A DNA stretch of 64,000 bases from Bog-756 sp963738545 (GCA_963738545.1 CAVTXA010000008.1:372001-436000), one strand, 5' to 3'. Counted from the first letter of the stretch, positions 17,937-26,980 are shown. Notes: a model not told the origin generated them from the letters alone. Program-made: numbers and translations.

Positions 17937-18353
17937 GTGAAACGCCCGTATCGAGTCGTGGTGGCCAAGCCCGGCCTGGACGGGCACGACCGGGGCGCCA
18001 AGGTCATCGCCCGGGCCCTGCGTGATGCCGGCTTCGAGGTCATCTACACCGGCCTGCACCAGACCGCCGAGCAGGTGGTCCAGGCCGTGATCCAAGAGGA
18101 CGCGGACGCCGTCGGCCTCTCCCTCCTCTCCGGTGCCCACCTGACGCTGGTGCCCCGGGTCATCGACGGCCTCCGGGAGCAGGGCCGGGGCGATGTCCTC
18201 GTGCTGGTGGGCGGGATCATCCCGGCCGCCGACATCCCCGTGCTGAAGGACCTCGGGGTCGCCGAGGTGTTCACCCCGGGCGCGCCCCTGCCGGCCATCG
18301 GCGCCTGGCTCGGTGAGGCCCTCGACCAACGGGAGAGTGGAGTGACCGGCTGA
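17937..18353 (+). CDS. Stand-alone B12-binding domain of methylmalonyl-CoA mutase type
   Basis: A 138-residue protein made only of a cobalamin-binding Rossmann domain. It carries the DxHxxG base-off ligand motif (KPGLDGHDRGAKVIARAL) followed by GFEVIYTG and, later, the SLLSGAH and VGGIIP nucleotide-tail-binding turns. This matches the C-terminal domain of methylmalonyl-CoA mutase, which in split enzymes is a separate small subunit. No mutase large subunit is in the window, so the partner must be encoded elsewhere. The GTG start is eight bases after TAGTAT. The next gene cluster is sucCD, and succinyl-CoA is the shared metabolite. Confidence 0.87.
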   Translation: MKRPYRVVVAKPGLDGHDRGAKVIARALRDAGFEVIYTGLHQTAEQVVQAVIQEDADAVGLSLLSGAHLTLVPRVIDGLREQGRGDVLVLVGGIIPAADIPVLKDLGVAEVFTPGAPLPAIGAWLGEALDQRESGVTG

Positions 18354-18509
18354 CAACGACCGGGCCCGGATCGGCCAAAGCGGACACGGCACGACAGGCC
18401 GGTCGCTCCGGTGGTCGACGAGCGGGTCCGGCCCGGGACGGGCGGGGATGACCCGGCCGGTGCGCCGACGACAGGAACGATGCCGGGCAGACCCCAGCAC
18501 GCATGCAAG

Positions 18510-18568
18510 CCGCAACAACTACGAAGTCCGCAACAACTAGGAAGCGAAGTCCGCAACAACTAGGAAGT
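18510..18568. repeat. Three short direct repeats before sucC
   Basis: CCGCAACAACTA followed by C/G and GAAG appears at 18510, 18528 and 18551. Copies 1 and 3 are about 18 bases and copy 2 has an added CGAAGT. They lie 24-82 bases before the sucC start in a 238-base gap, are conspicuously A-rich against the local composition, and could be protein-binding sites or a slippage product. Confidence 0.85.
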
Positions 18569-18591
18569 ACGGACAGAGAGGAACGGATCCG

Positions 18592-19740
18592 GTGGATCTC
18601 TTCGAATATCAGGGTAAGCAGTACTTCGCCCGCTACGGCATCCCCATCTCCAAAGGGGGTGTGGCCGACACCGTGGACGAAGCGGTGGCCCAGGCCGAGG
18701 AGTCGGGCTACCCGGTGGTGGTCAAGGCCCAGGTCAAAGTGGGGGGCCGGGGCAAGGCCGGTGGTGTCAAGCTGGCCGACAACGTCGATGAGGTCCGGGA
18801 GCACGCCGGCAACATCCTCGGGCTGGACATCAAGGGCCACGTGGTCAAGCGGCTATGGATCGAGCACGCCTCGGACATCGCCAAGGAGTACTACGCCAGC
18901 TTCACCCTGGACCGGAGCGCCAAGAAGCACCTGGGCATGCTCTCGGCCGAAGGTGGCGTGGAGATCGAGGAGGTGGCCGTCACCAACCCCGACGCCATCG
19001 CCATCCTCCACGTCGACCCGGTGGACGGTCTCAGCCTCGAGGCCGCACGGGCCTGGGTCGAGCGGGCCAAGCTCGACGAGGTGGCCCGGGAGCAGGCCGC
19101 CGAGCTGCTGGTCAAGCTGTACACCTGCTACACCGAGGGCGACTGCGACCTGGCGGAGATCAACCCGCTGATCCTCACCCCCGACGACCGGGTCCATGCC
19201 CTCGACGCCAAGGTCACCCTCGACGCCAACGCCGCGTTCCGTCATCCCGAATGGGAGGAGTTCGAGGGGAGCGACGTGGAGGACGAGCGGGAGACCCGGG
19301 CCAAGGCCCGGGGCCTCAACTACATCGGCCTGGACGGATCGGTGGGCATCATCGCCAACGGTGCCGGCCTGGCCATGAGCACGCTGGATGTGGTCAACCA
19401 GTGCGGTGGTTCCGCGGCCAACTTCCTCGACATCGGGGGAGGGGCCAACGCCGACGTCATGGCCGCCGCCCTCGAGGTCATCAACTCCGACCCCGCCGTG
19501 CGCTCCATCTTCGTCAACATCTTCGGGGGGATCACCCGCGTGGACGAGGTGGCCAAGGGCGTGCTCGAGGCCCTCGACCGGGTGGAGATCAGCTCACCCA
19601 TCGTGCTCCGGCTCGACGGGACCAACGCCGTGGCCGGACGCGAGATCCTTGCCAGTCACCTGTCCAATCGCCTGGTCGCCGAGCCGACCATGCTCGATGC
19701 CGCACGCCGTGCGGTCGCACTCGCTGGAGGCCAGTCATGA
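18592..19740 (+). CDS. sucC: Succinyl-CoA synthetase beta subunit
   Basis: A 382-residue ATP-grasp protein starting MDLFEYQGKQYFARYGIP. The N-terminal nucleotide-binding fold contains VVVKAQVKVGGRGKAGGVKLA; EINPLILTPDD supplies metal ligands; and the CoA-ligase-like C-terminal domain has GAGLAMSTLDVV, LDIGGGAN and FVNIFGGITRVDEVA. With SucD it interconverts succinyl-CoA and succinate in the TCA cycle with ATP or GTP formation. The GTG start follows AGAGAGGAA. It overlaps sucD by four bases (ATGA). Confidence 0.97.
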   Translation: MDLFEYQGKQYFARYGIPISKGGVADTVDEAVAQAEESGYPVVVKAQVKVGGRGKAGGVKLADNVDEVREHAGNILGLDIKGHVVKRLWIEHASDIAKEYYASFTLDRSAKKHLGMLSAEGGVEIEEVAVTNPDAIAILHVDPVDGLSLEAARAWVERAKLDEVAREQAAELLVKLYTCYTEGDCDLAEINPLILTPDDRVHALDAKVTLDANAAFRHPEWEEFEGSDVEDERETRAKARGLNYIGLDGSVGIIANGAGLAMSTLDVVNQCGGSAANFLDIGGGANADVMAAALEVINSDPAVRSIFVNIFGGITRVDEVAKGVLEALDRVEISSPIVLRLDGTNAVAGREILASHLSNRLVAEPTMLDAARRAVALAGGQS

Positions 19741-20627
19741 GCATCTTCGTCGACGAGAACACCAAGGTCGTGGTCCAGGGCATCAGCCCCACCAGCCAGG
19801 GCCTCTACCACGGGCTCCGCAACCGGGCCTACGGCACCCAGGTGGTGGCGGGCACCAATCCCAACCGGGGCGGCGAGGAGATCGAGGGGATCCCGGTCTT
19901 CGCCACCGTGGCCGAGGCCGTCGAGGCCACCGGGGCCAACGCCTCGTTCATCTCCGTACCCCCCAAGTTCGCCGCTGCCGCCATCGTGGAGGCCGCCGCC
20001 GCCGGTGTCCCCTTCGTGGTGTGCATCACCGAGGGCATCCCGGCCAGCGACGAGGCCCTGGCCTACAACCGTCTGGTCCGCGAGTACCCGGCCACCCGGC
20101 TGCTCGGGCCCAACTGCCCGGGTATCATCTCGCCGGGGAAGTGCAACATCGGCATCACCTCGGGTGACATCGCCATGCCCGGTGGTCCGGTGGGCATCGT
20201 GAGCCGCTCGGGCACCCTCACCTACCAGGCCCTGCACGAGCTCTCCCAGCAAGGGGTGGGGCAGACCACCTGTGTAGGGATCGGCGGGGACCCGGTCCCC
20301 GGCACCAGCTTCATCGACTGCCTGCGGGCCTTCGAGGCCGACCCGGACACCAAGGCCATCATGATGATCGGGGAGATCGGTGGCTCGGCCGAGGAGGAGG
20401 CCGCCGAGTTCATCGCCTCCTCGGTGACCAAGCCGGTGGTGTCCTACGTGGCCGGCGTAACGGCCCCCCCGGGACGGAAGATGGGCCATGCCGGCGCCAT
20501 CATCTCCGGCTCCAAGGGCACGGCCCAGGCCAAGATGGACGCGCTCTCCGGTGCGGGTGTCACCGTGGCCCTCAACCCCACCGAGGCCGGCGAGGCCATG
20601 GTCGACGTCGTCCGGAAACTCGGCTGA
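19737..20627 (+). CDS. sucD: Succinyl-CoA synthetase alpha subunit
   Basis: A 296-residue CoA-binding subunit. The start SIFVDENTKVVVQGI, the LLGPNCPGIISPGKCNIG loop and SRSGTLTYQAL are characteristic; the phosphorylated histidine is His251 in GRKMGHAGAIISG. It forms the catalytic pair with SucC. The frame is open for more than 800 bases upstream, but the ATG overlapping the sucC stop gives the correct N terminus. Confidence 0.97.
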   Translation: MSIFVDENTKVVVQGISPTSQGLYHGLRNRAYGTQVVAGTNPNRGGEEIEGIPVFATVAEAVEATGANASFISVPPKFAAAAIVEAAAAGVPFVVCITEGIPASDEALAYNRLVREYPATRLLGPNCPGIISPGKCNIGITSGDIAMPGGPVGIVSRSGTLTYQALHELSQQGVGQTTCVGIGGDPVPGTSFIDCLRAFEADPDTKAIMMIGEIGGSAEEEAAEFIASSVTKPVVSYVAGVTAPPGRKMGHAGAIISGSKGTAQAKMDALSGAGVTVALNPTEAGEAMVDVVRKLG

Positions 20628-21325
20628 GCACGGATCTGCCGTCGGCCGCCGCCCTCGGTAGCCGACCCATCGAGGCGGTCATCTTCGATCTCGACGGCCT
20701 GCTCATCGACTCGGAGCCACTCTGGCGACAGGCCGAGATCGAGGTGTTCGCCGACGTCGGTCTCCACCTCAGTGAACACGACGTGCGCCAGACCATGGGA
20801 CTGCGGATCGATGACGCCGTCCGGCACTGGTGGGACCGGTCCCCCTGGGAGGGCATGTCCCCGGTGGCCGTGGAACGGGCCGTGACCGACCGGGTGGCCG
20901 AACTGGTGACCGGGCACGGCGAGCCCATGCCGGGCGCACTCGAGGCCGTCGCCCTCTGCGGGCGGCTGTCGTTGCCCGTTGCCGTCTGCTCGGGCTCCTA
21001 CGCCGTGGTCATCGTGGCCGCACTGGATCGCCTGGGGATCGCGTCGGCGGTCACCACCTGGCACTCGGCCGAATGGGAGCCCCTGGGTAAGCCCCACCCC
21101 GGGGCCTATCTGTCCACCGCGGCCAAGCTCGGCGTGGACCCGACCGGCTGCCTGGCCGTCGAGGACTCCTTCAACGGGGCCGTCTCGGCCAAGGCCGCCC
21201 GCATGCGGGTCGTGGCCGTGCCGGAGCCGGACGCCCTCGGCTCTCCCCGGTGGGGTCTGTGCGACGCCGTCCTGTCGAGCCTGGTCGACCTGGACGAGGC
21301 CCTCGTGGCCAGCCTCGAGACCTGA
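20624..21325 (+). CDS. HAD-superfamily phosphatase, beta-phosphoglucomutase-like, CTG start
   Basis: The catalytic nucleophile motif of the family, IFDLDGLLIDSEPLW, is encoded at about 20684-20731, upstream of the first ATG/GTG/TTG in frame (20744). The frame is open to the sucD stop and no ATG, GTG or TTG lies in between. A CTG at 20624 overlaps the sucD TGA by four bases in the same way as other junctions here, giving a 233-residue protein of normal length. Other motifs: VCSGSYAVVIVAALDRLG (motif II), GKPHPGAYLSTAAKLG (motif III) and VEDSFNGAVSAKAA (motif IV). A small phosphorylated metabolite is the likely substrate. Confidence 0.82.
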   Translation: MSTDLPSAAALGSRPIEAVIFDLDGLLIDSEPLWRQAEIEVFADVGLHLSEHDVRQTMGLRIDDAVRHWWDRSPWEGMSPVAVERAVTDRVAELVTGHGEPMPGALEAVALCGRLSLPVAVCSGSYAVVIVAALDRLGIASAVTTWHSAEWEPLGKPHPGAYLSTAAKLGVDPTGCLAVEDSFNGAVSAKAARMRVVAVPEPDALGSPRWGLCDAVLSSLVDLDEALVASLET

Positions 21326-21333
21326 ACGGGCGC

Positions 21334-21356
21334 GGCCCGGAGACGGGTCCCGGGCC
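21334..21356 (+). terminator. Hairpin after the HAD phosphatase gene
   Basis: GGCCCGG, nine bases, CCGGGCC: a perfect 7-bp stem eight bases after the stop codon, closing the sucCD-HAD unit. No T-run follows. Confidence 0.6.
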
Positions 21357-21658
21357 TCCGCGTGCGGCGGGGCGCGCCCCTCGTGGACGTGATGGACGGA
21401 CCGGACGCTGCACAGCGATCCGGAACCGAGGCAATCTCCGGAACTTTCGCTTCGGATTTGCCCCATCGGTGCCGATACCACTGTCACGAGGGGCACTCCC
21501 TGGGCAGGGGGGACCGAGCGACGTTGGCCCAAGTACCGGAGGCAGGCCGGTCGGGCCACGTCGCCCTGGTCCCTTGTGTGCGTGACCGTAGCACCGGCGT
21601 TCCCGGCACCCCCGGGAGCGTCGCGAGCAGCGCGAGCGTGGGCACTCTGCGGCGCTGA
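21357..21658. other. Non-coding gap before purN
   Basis: No gene is supported in this 300-base stretch. It is less GC-skewed in its middle part and holds short open frames without codon bias or motifs. It probably contains the upstream part of the purN promoter; the -10 element lies at its right end. Confidence 0.5.
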
Positions 21659-21664
21659 TATCGT
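21659..21664 (+). promoter_or_regulatory. -10 element TATCGT before purN
   Basis: TAnnnT hexamer followed by exactly six bases and the GTG at 21671, the geometry of a leaderless transcript. Confidence 0.6.
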
Positions 21665-21670
21665 GCGGCC

Positions 21671-22369
21671 GTGGTCCCCGGCGCATCTCGAGACACGGCT
21701 TCGGGCGCCACCCGGGCCCCTCGTGCCGGCGTCTCGGGAGCTGCCGACGGGGACACGGTGAGGATCGGTGTGCTCGCCTCGGGCAGTGGCACCATCCTCG
21801 AGGCCATCGTCGGCGACGGCCTTCCCGTCCGACTCGTGCTGGTCGACCGGAGCTGTCGTGCCCTCGAGGTCGCCGCTGCCGCCGGCATCCCCGCCGTGCT
21901 GGTGGACCGGGCCGCCTTCGGCGGCTTCGGGCCGGCGTTCGACCGCCGCGCCTACACGGTGGCGGTGACCGAGGCACTCCGTGCCGGGTCCATCGACGTG
22001 GTGGCCATGGCCGGTTTCGGCACGGTGCTCGCCGAGCCGATCCACGAGGCGTTTCCGGGCCGCATCCTGAACACCCATCCGGCCCTACTGCCCGCCTTCC
22101 CCGGATGGCACGCCGTGCGCGACGCCTTGGCCGCCGGTGTGGGCGAGACGGGGACGACCGTCCATATCGCCACGGTGGAGATGGACGCTGGACCCGTCTT
22201 GTCCCAGGCCACCGTCCCGGTGCTCCCCGGTGACACCGAGGCGACCCTGCACGAACGCATCAAAGAGGTCGAACGGACGCTCTACCCCGCCACCATCCGC
22301 TCGTTCGTCGACCGGTTGGCGGCGACGGCAGGAGATGGGCCAGGATCATCCACGGAGGTTGCATCATGA
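21671..22369 (+). CDS. purN: Phosphoribosylglycinamide formyltransferase
   Basis: A 232-residue folate-dependent enzyme of purine synthesis (GAR to FGAR). It shows RIGVLASGSGTILEAI (where many homologues have GTNLQA), the catalytic region ILNTHPALLPAFPG with Asn and His, and the ETGTTVHIATVEMDAGPVL motif with the Asp. The GTG at 21671 sits six bases after a -10 element and is chosen on the leaderless pattern; the GTG at 21758 would start directly at the first beta strand and is a real alternative. The 3' end overlaps purH by four bases. Confidence 0.92.
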   Translation: MVPGASRDTASGATRAPRAGVSGAADGDTVRIGVLASGSGTILEAIVGDGLPVRLVLVDRSCRALEVAAAAGIPAVLVDRAAFGGFGPAFDRRAYTVAVTEALRAGSIDVVAMAGFGTVLAEPIHEAFPGRILNTHPALLPAFPGWHAVRDALAAGVGETGTTVHIATVEMDAGPVLSQATVPVLPGDTEATLHERIKEVERTLYPATIRSFVDRLAATAGDGPGSSTEVAS

Positions 22370-23946
22370 GGGCACTGCTGTCCGTCTACGACAAGACCGG
22401 AGCGATCGACCTGGCGCGAGGGCTCGCCGACCTGGGTTGGGAGCTGGTCTCGAGCGGCGGCACCTCGGCCGCGCTGGCCGAAGCCGGCATCGACCACGTC
22501 GAGGTGGCCGACCTGACCGGCGCCCCCGAGATGCTCGGGGGGCGGGTCAAGACCCTGCACCCCACCATCCACGGGGGGATCCTGGCCGACCGGTCGAAGC
22601 CCGAGCACCTCGAGGACCTGGAGCGCCAGGGCATCGGGCTCATCGACCTCGTGGTGTGCAACCTCTACCCGTTCACCTCCGATCCGTCCATCGAGCTCAT
22701 CGACGTGGGGGGGCCGACCATGGTCCGGGCGGCGGCCAAGAACCACGCCCACGTGGGCATCGTGGTCTCGCCGGCCGCCTACGACACGGTGCTCGACGAG
22801 CTGAGGCAGAACGGTTCGCTGTCGGCCGGGACCCGGTTGCGGCTGGCCCGGGACGCCTTCGCCCACACGGCCGCCTACGACGCCGCCATCGTCGACTGGT
22901 TCGACGAGGGAGCGGGCGACGCAGCGTCTGCCGGCACCGCGTCTGCCGGCACTGCGTCGGACGACACCGCGTCGGACGACGCGCTGCTCCCCGCGACCAT
23001 CCACCTGGCCCTCGAGCGGGCCGGCTCGTTGCGGTACGGCGAGAACCCCCACCAGCACGGTGCCCGCTACCGGATCCTGGGACGGCACTCGTGGTGGGAC
23101 GACGTGGAGCAGCACGGGGGCAAGGAGCTCTCGTATCTCAATATCTTCGACGCCGATGCCGCCTGGCGGCTCGTCCACGAACTGTCCGATCCCGGAGGCG
23201 ACACCCGGGCCGTGGCCATCATCAAGCACGCCAACCCGTGCGGGGCGGCCGTCCACCCCGACCTGGTGACGGCCTACGGGCGTGCCCTCGAGTGCGACCG
23301 TCAGTCAGCGTTCGGAGGCATCGTGGCCATCGGGGGCCGGGTGACCACCGAGGTGGCCGAGGCCATCGCCGACGGGCCCCAGGCCGATCTGATCATCGCC
23401 CCGTCCTATGACGAAGCCGCGTTGGCTCAGTTGACCTCCAAGCGCAAGGCCACCCGCCTGCTGTCGGCCCCCGCGCCCGAGCCCCTCGTCCGCCAGTTCC
23501 GGGGTCTGGGGGCCAGCATGCTGGTCCAGGACGCCGACCGGTTCCTGGTCCCCGCTTCCTCGTGGGAGGTGGCCACCAAGGTCCAACCCACCGAATCCCA
23601 GTGGAGGGATCTGGCGCTGGCCTGGACGGTGTGCGCCCGCACCACCTCCAACGCCATCGCCATCATCACCGACGGCCAGGCCGTCGGGGTGGGGGCGGGC
23701 CAGCAGTCCCGGGTGGTGGCCGCCGAGATCGCCGTGTCCAAGGCCGGGGAGCGGGCCGCCGGGGGCGCCGCCGCCAGCGATGCCTTCTTCCCCTTCGCCG
23801 ACGGCCTGCTCGTGCTGGCCGAGGCGGGCGTGGCCGCCGTGGTCCAACCCGGGGGCTCGATCCGCGACGACGAGGTCATCGCCGCCGCTGATGAAGCCGG
23901 GATCGCCGTGGTCCTGGCCGGCGGCGAGCGCCACTTCCGCCATTGA
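22366..23946 (+). CDS. purH: Bifunctional AICAR formyltransferase / IMP cyclohydrolase
   Basis: A 526-residue enzyme catalysing the last two steps of IMP synthesis. The N-terminal cyclohydrolase domain shows ALLSVYDKTGAIDLARGL, SSGGTSAALAEAG and GGRVKTLHPTIHGGIL; the formyltransferase domain shows RYGENPHQ, the catalytic IIKHANPCGAA and GVGAGQQSRV. Residues about 184-206 are a low-complexity Ala-Ser-Gly-Thr-Asp tract between the domains. The ATG overlaps the purN stop. Its 3' end lies in a possible hairpin. Confidence 0.97.
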   Translation: MRALLSVYDKTGAIDLARGLADLGWELVSSGGTSAALAEAGIDHVEVADLTGAPEMLGGRVKTLHPTIHGGILADRSKPEHLEDLERQGIGLIDLVVCNLYPFTSDPSIELIDVGGPTMVRAAAKNHAHVGIVVSPAAYDTVLDELRQNGSLSAGTRLRLARDAFAHTAAYDAAIVDWFDEGAGDAASAGTASAGTASDDTASDDALLPATIHLALERAGSLRYGENPHQHGARYRILGRHSWWDDVEQHGGKELSYLNIFDADAAWRLVHELSDPGGDTRAVAIIKHANPCGAAVHPDLVTAYGRALECDRQSAFGGIVAIGGRVTTEVAEAIADGPQADLIIAPSYDEAALAQLTSKRKATRLLSAPAPEPLVRQFRGLGASMLVQDADRFLVPASSWEVATKVQPTESQWRDLALAWTVCARTTSNAIAIITDGQAVGVGAGQQSRVVAAEIAVSKAGERAAGGAAASDAFFPFADGLLVLAEAGVAAVVQPGGSIRDDEVIAAADEAGIAVVLAGGERHFRH

Positions 23947-23968
23947 CGCGCCCTCGGCCGTGGCGGAA
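23935..23968 (+). terminator. Possible hairpin at the purH stop
   Basis: TTCCGCCA and TGGCGGAA pair perfectly across an 18-base loop, with the left arm inside the last purH codons. It could attenuate read-through into folD; the long loop makes this uncertain. Confidence 0.35.
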
Positions 23969-24020
23969 CCGCTCCGTACCGACGGGGCCCGGGCATACTG
24001 GGGGCATCGGGGGAACGGCC

Positions 24021-24875
24021 ATGACGGCGAAGCTGCTCGACGGTGCGTTGCTGGCGGCGAAGATCCGGTCCGAGGTGACCGACCGCGTCGCTCGCCTGCG
24101 CAGTGCCGGCATCACCGCCGGCCTCGGGACCATCTTGGTCGGGGACGACGGGCCGAGTGCCCGCTATGTGGCCCTGAAGCACGAGGACTGTGCCGAGGTC
24201 GGTATCCACTCGGCGCACGAGCACCTTCCCGCCGACGTCAGTCAGGCCGAGATCGAGGCCGTGGTGGCCCGCTTCAACGCCGACCCCGCCATCCACGCCT
24301 ACCTGGTCCAGCTCCCCCTACCCGAGGGCTTGGACGAGGAGCGGGTGCTGCTGGCCGTGGATCCGGACAAGGACGTCGACGGCTTGCACCCGGTCAACCT
24401 GGGCAGGCTGGTCATGGGGGCCACCGGCCCCCTCCCGTGCACACCCGCCGGCATCGTCGAACTCCTGGCGGCCAACGACGTGCCGGTGGAGGGCAAGCAC
24501 GTGGTGATCATCGGGCGGGGTCTCACCATCGGGCGTCCACTGGCCCTGCTGATGGCCATGCGCCGGCCCGGCTGCAACGCCACGGTGACCGTCGTGCACA
24601 CCGGGGTCGAGGACATGGCCGGGCTGGTCCGTCAGGGCGACGTGGTGGTGGCGGCCGCTGGTCGGGCCGGCTTGGTCACACCGGACATGGTCAAGCCCGG
24701 TGCCGCCGTGGTCGGTGCGGGTACGTCGTGGAAAGGGAAGAAGCTCTTGTCTGATGTCGATGCGTCCGTCGCCCAGGTGGCGGGCTGGATCACCCCACGG
24801 ATCGGGGGGGTCGGGCCCATGACCCGGGCCATGCTCCTGCGCAACACCGTACGAGCGGCCGAGCGGGCGTCATGA
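24021..24875 (+). CDS. folD: FolD, methylene-THF dehydrogenase / methenyl-THF cyclohydrolase
   Basis: A 284-residue bifunctional enzyme interconverting one-carbon tetrahydrofolates and so supplying 10-formyl-THF to PurN and PurH. It shows GPSARYVALKHEDCAEVGI with the catalytic Lys, VQLPLPEGLDEERVL, DKDVDGLHPVNLGRL, PCTPAGIVELL and the NADP loop IIGRGLTIGRPLALLM. The last differs slightly from the common GRSxxVGxP form. The ATG at 24021 is preferred over upstream in-frame starts because the preceding residues are not family-like. The stop overlaps the cupin gene (ATGA). Confidence 0.95.
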   Translation: MTAKLLDGALLAAKIRSEVTDRVARLRSAGITAGLGTILVGDDGPSARYVALKHEDCAEVGIHSAHEHLPADVSQAEIEAVVARFNADPAIHAYLVQLPLPEGLDEERVLLAVDPDKDVDGLHPVNLGRLVMGATGPLPCTPAGIVELLAANDVPVEGKHVVIIGRGLTIGRPLALLMAMRRPGCNATVTVVHTGVEDMAGLVRQGDVVVAAAGRAGLVTPDMVKPGAAVVGAGTSWKGKKLLSDVDASVAQVAGWITPRIGGVGPMTRAMLLRNTVRAAERAS

Positions 24876-25237
24876 GCGCGGCCGAGGGCCTCGAGACCGA
24901 CCACCGACCTTGGGGAATGTACACCGTCCTCGACGATGACGGGACCCACAAGGTCAAGCGCATCGTGGTGCTCCCGGGCAAGCGCCTGAGCTACCAGCGG
25001 CACGCTCGACGCTCGGAGCACTGGTTCATCGTCCGAGGCACGGCCCAGGTGACGCTGGACGGGGCGGTCACCGAACTCACGGCGGGTGACTCGGTGGACA
25101 TCCCCGTCGGGACCAACCACCGCATCGCCAACACCACCGACGCCGACGTGGTGTTCGTGGAGGTCCAGCACGGCGAGTACTTCGGCGAGGACGACATCGT
25201 GCGGCTCGAGGACGACTTCGGACGGAGCGACACCTGA
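24872..25237 (+). CDS. Cupin, type II phosphomannose isomerase-like
   Basis: A 121-residue single cupin. It contains RPWGMYTVL, LSYQRHARRSEHWFIVRGTAQVTLDG (first cupin box) and IPVGTNHRIANTT followed by VEVQHGEYFGEDDIVRLEDDFGR. The last string is the hallmark of the C-terminal mannose-6-phosphate isomerase domain of AlgA/ManC-type proteins. Here it stands alone without the GDP-mannose pyrophosphorylase domain, as in many actinobacteria. Probable fructose-6-P/mannose-6-P isomerase feeding GDP-mannose; substrate not proven by sequence. Overlaps folD by four bases and the next gene by one. Confidence 0.83.
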   Translation: MSAAEGLETDHRPWGMYTVLDDDGTHKVKRIVVLPGKRLSYQRHARRSEHWFIVRGTAQVTLDGAVTELTAGDSVDIPVGTNHRIANTTDADVVFVEVQHGEYFGEDDIVRLEDDFGRSDT

Positions 25238-26041
25238 TGCACCGCGTCGGTGGTATCGGCCGAGGCCGTCAGAGGTCCACGGGTCTGGCCGCCGCCTTCG
25301 GGATGGCGCTGACGCTGTCCGTCGGCGCCCTGGCGATCGCCGGCGGTCCCGCCGGGGCCGTCAGCGCTCCGGCCCAGTTGGTGGCCGTGCCCACCACGGG
25401 GGTGGCGCCGACCACGCCCACCACGGTCCCCGGACGACCACGACCGTCCCGCCGACGACCACCACGACCACCACGACCACCACGACCGTTCCCCCCACCA
25501 CCACCACGTCCTCCTCCACCACCACGACCACCGTGGCTCCGCTGACCACGAACACCTCCTCCAAGACACCCTGGGCGCTGATCGTCGCCATCGTGGTCCT
25601 GGTTCTGGCCATCGCCCTGATCCTGGTGTTGCTGGCCGCCCGCCGACGCAAGGGTGCCGAAGCCACCTGGCGCAAGGCGGTGATCCCGGCCCTGTCCGAC
25701 GTCCAACTGGCCCGTGCGTCACTCCTCTCCGACAACGCCGTCTCCGGCGATGCCGAGGTCCGGAGTGCCGTGGCCGTCCAGGTCGAGCGGGCGTCGGTGG
25801 CACTCGAGCACACGGTGCCCGCGGCCCCGGACCCCGAGGCCGGCCAGATGGCCGCCACCACCGCCGTGCTGTCCGCGGCTTGGCCTTCGCTATCGAGGCG
25901 GACCGGCTCCTCGGGCGCGGCACGGCGGCACCCTCGGGGATGCAGCTGGCCGAGGCCGACGAGGCCCGTCGGGCCCGGAGTGCCGAGCTGGACTCGGCTG
26001 TCGCACGCCTGTCCGCACGCCTCGGCTCGGCACACGCCTGA
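25237..26041 (+). pseudogene. Thr-rich membrane protein, two frameshifts
   Basis: The first frame encodes a signal peptide (GLAAAFGMALTLSVGALAIAGG) and leaves frame at a CCCC run near 25428. The next frame continues with a long Thr/Pro linker, one membrane helix (TPWALIVAIVVLVLAIALILVLLAARRRK) and a charged cytosolic helix region, and shifts again near 25880 before reading LAFAIEADRLLGRGT to a TGA at 26039. Topology would be an exported Thr/Pro-rich segment with a C-terminal anchor. No family is recognised. The start shares one base with the cupin stop. This is the first broken gene of the error-dense block. Confidence 0.6.
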
Positions 26042-26097
26042 CCGCCCGGCCCGACGCACCGGCCCGTTCCCGCACCCGACAGTAGGCTGGAGCGGTC

Positions 26098-26949
26098 ATG
26101 ACCCGCATCGCCGATCTCCTGGCCAAGGGGAGGACGTACTCGTTCGAGTTCTTTCCCCCCAAGTCCGACGCCGAGCAGGCCACCTTGGTCAAGACCCTCC
26201 GCGACCTCGAGCCGCTCGGCCCCTCGTTCGTCTCGGTGACCTACCGGGGGGGCGCCGAATCCCGGAAGAGGACCTTCGATCTGGTCACGGGGATGCTCCG
26301 CACCACGACCCTGGTGCCGATGGCCCATCTGATCTGGTGGCCCACACCCGGTGGAACTGGCCGAGATCCTCGTCGCCTACCGGACGGCCGGCATCGAGAA
26401 CCTGATGGCGCTGGGCGGGGATCCTCCCGCCGATCCCGCCGAGGGCCTCGGTGAGTTGCAACACGCCTCGGAACTGGTAGAGCTGGCCCGCGCCATCGGC
26501 GGATTCTCGGTGGGCGTGGCCGCCCAACCGGGAGGCCTCCCCTCTCGGTCGATCGGGGGATCGACCGGGACCATCTGGCGGCCAAGCTCTCCCTGGCCGA
26601 CTTCGCCATCTCACAGTTCTTCTTCGAGGCCGCCGAGTACACCCAGCTGGTGACCGAGCTGGCCGACCGGGGGGTGGACAAGCCGGTGCTCCCGGGATCA
26701 TGCCCGTCCAGCCTGTCCTCCATCCCCAGGATGGCCACCATGGGGGCCGCGGTCCCGCCGTGGATGGTGGCCCGCCTGGAGGAGGCCGACCGCGTGGTGG
26801 CGCGAAGCCGTACGACGGAGGGTGTGGCCTGGCCACCGAGCTGTGCGAGCAGCTGTTGGAGGCGGGCGTTCCCGGCCTGCACTTCTATACGCTCAACCGC
26901 TCCAACGCCACCCGCGAGATCATCGGCCCTGGGTCTGGCTGCACCCTGA
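26098..26949 (+). pseudogene. metF: MetF, methylenetetrahydrofolate reductase, multiply frameshifted
   Basis: Pieces of one MTHFR lie in sequence but in different frames: RTYSFEFFPPKSDAEQATL and PSFVSVTYRGG (start), VELAEILVAYRTAGIENLMALGGDPP (from 26351), DRDHLAAKLSLADFAISQFFFEAAEYTQLV, MATMGAAVPPWMVARLEEAD, and LATELCEQLLEAGVPGLHFYTLNRSNATREII with stop at 26947. The sum equals a complete 284-residue enzyme reducing methylene-THF to methyl-THF for methionine synthesis. At least five indels are needed. Whether the gene is dead or the sequence wrong cannot be told from one copy; the intact motifs favour sequence error. Confidence 0.82.
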
Positions 26950-26980
26950 ACCCGGGGACCGCGCCGCGCCGCCGGCGGCG

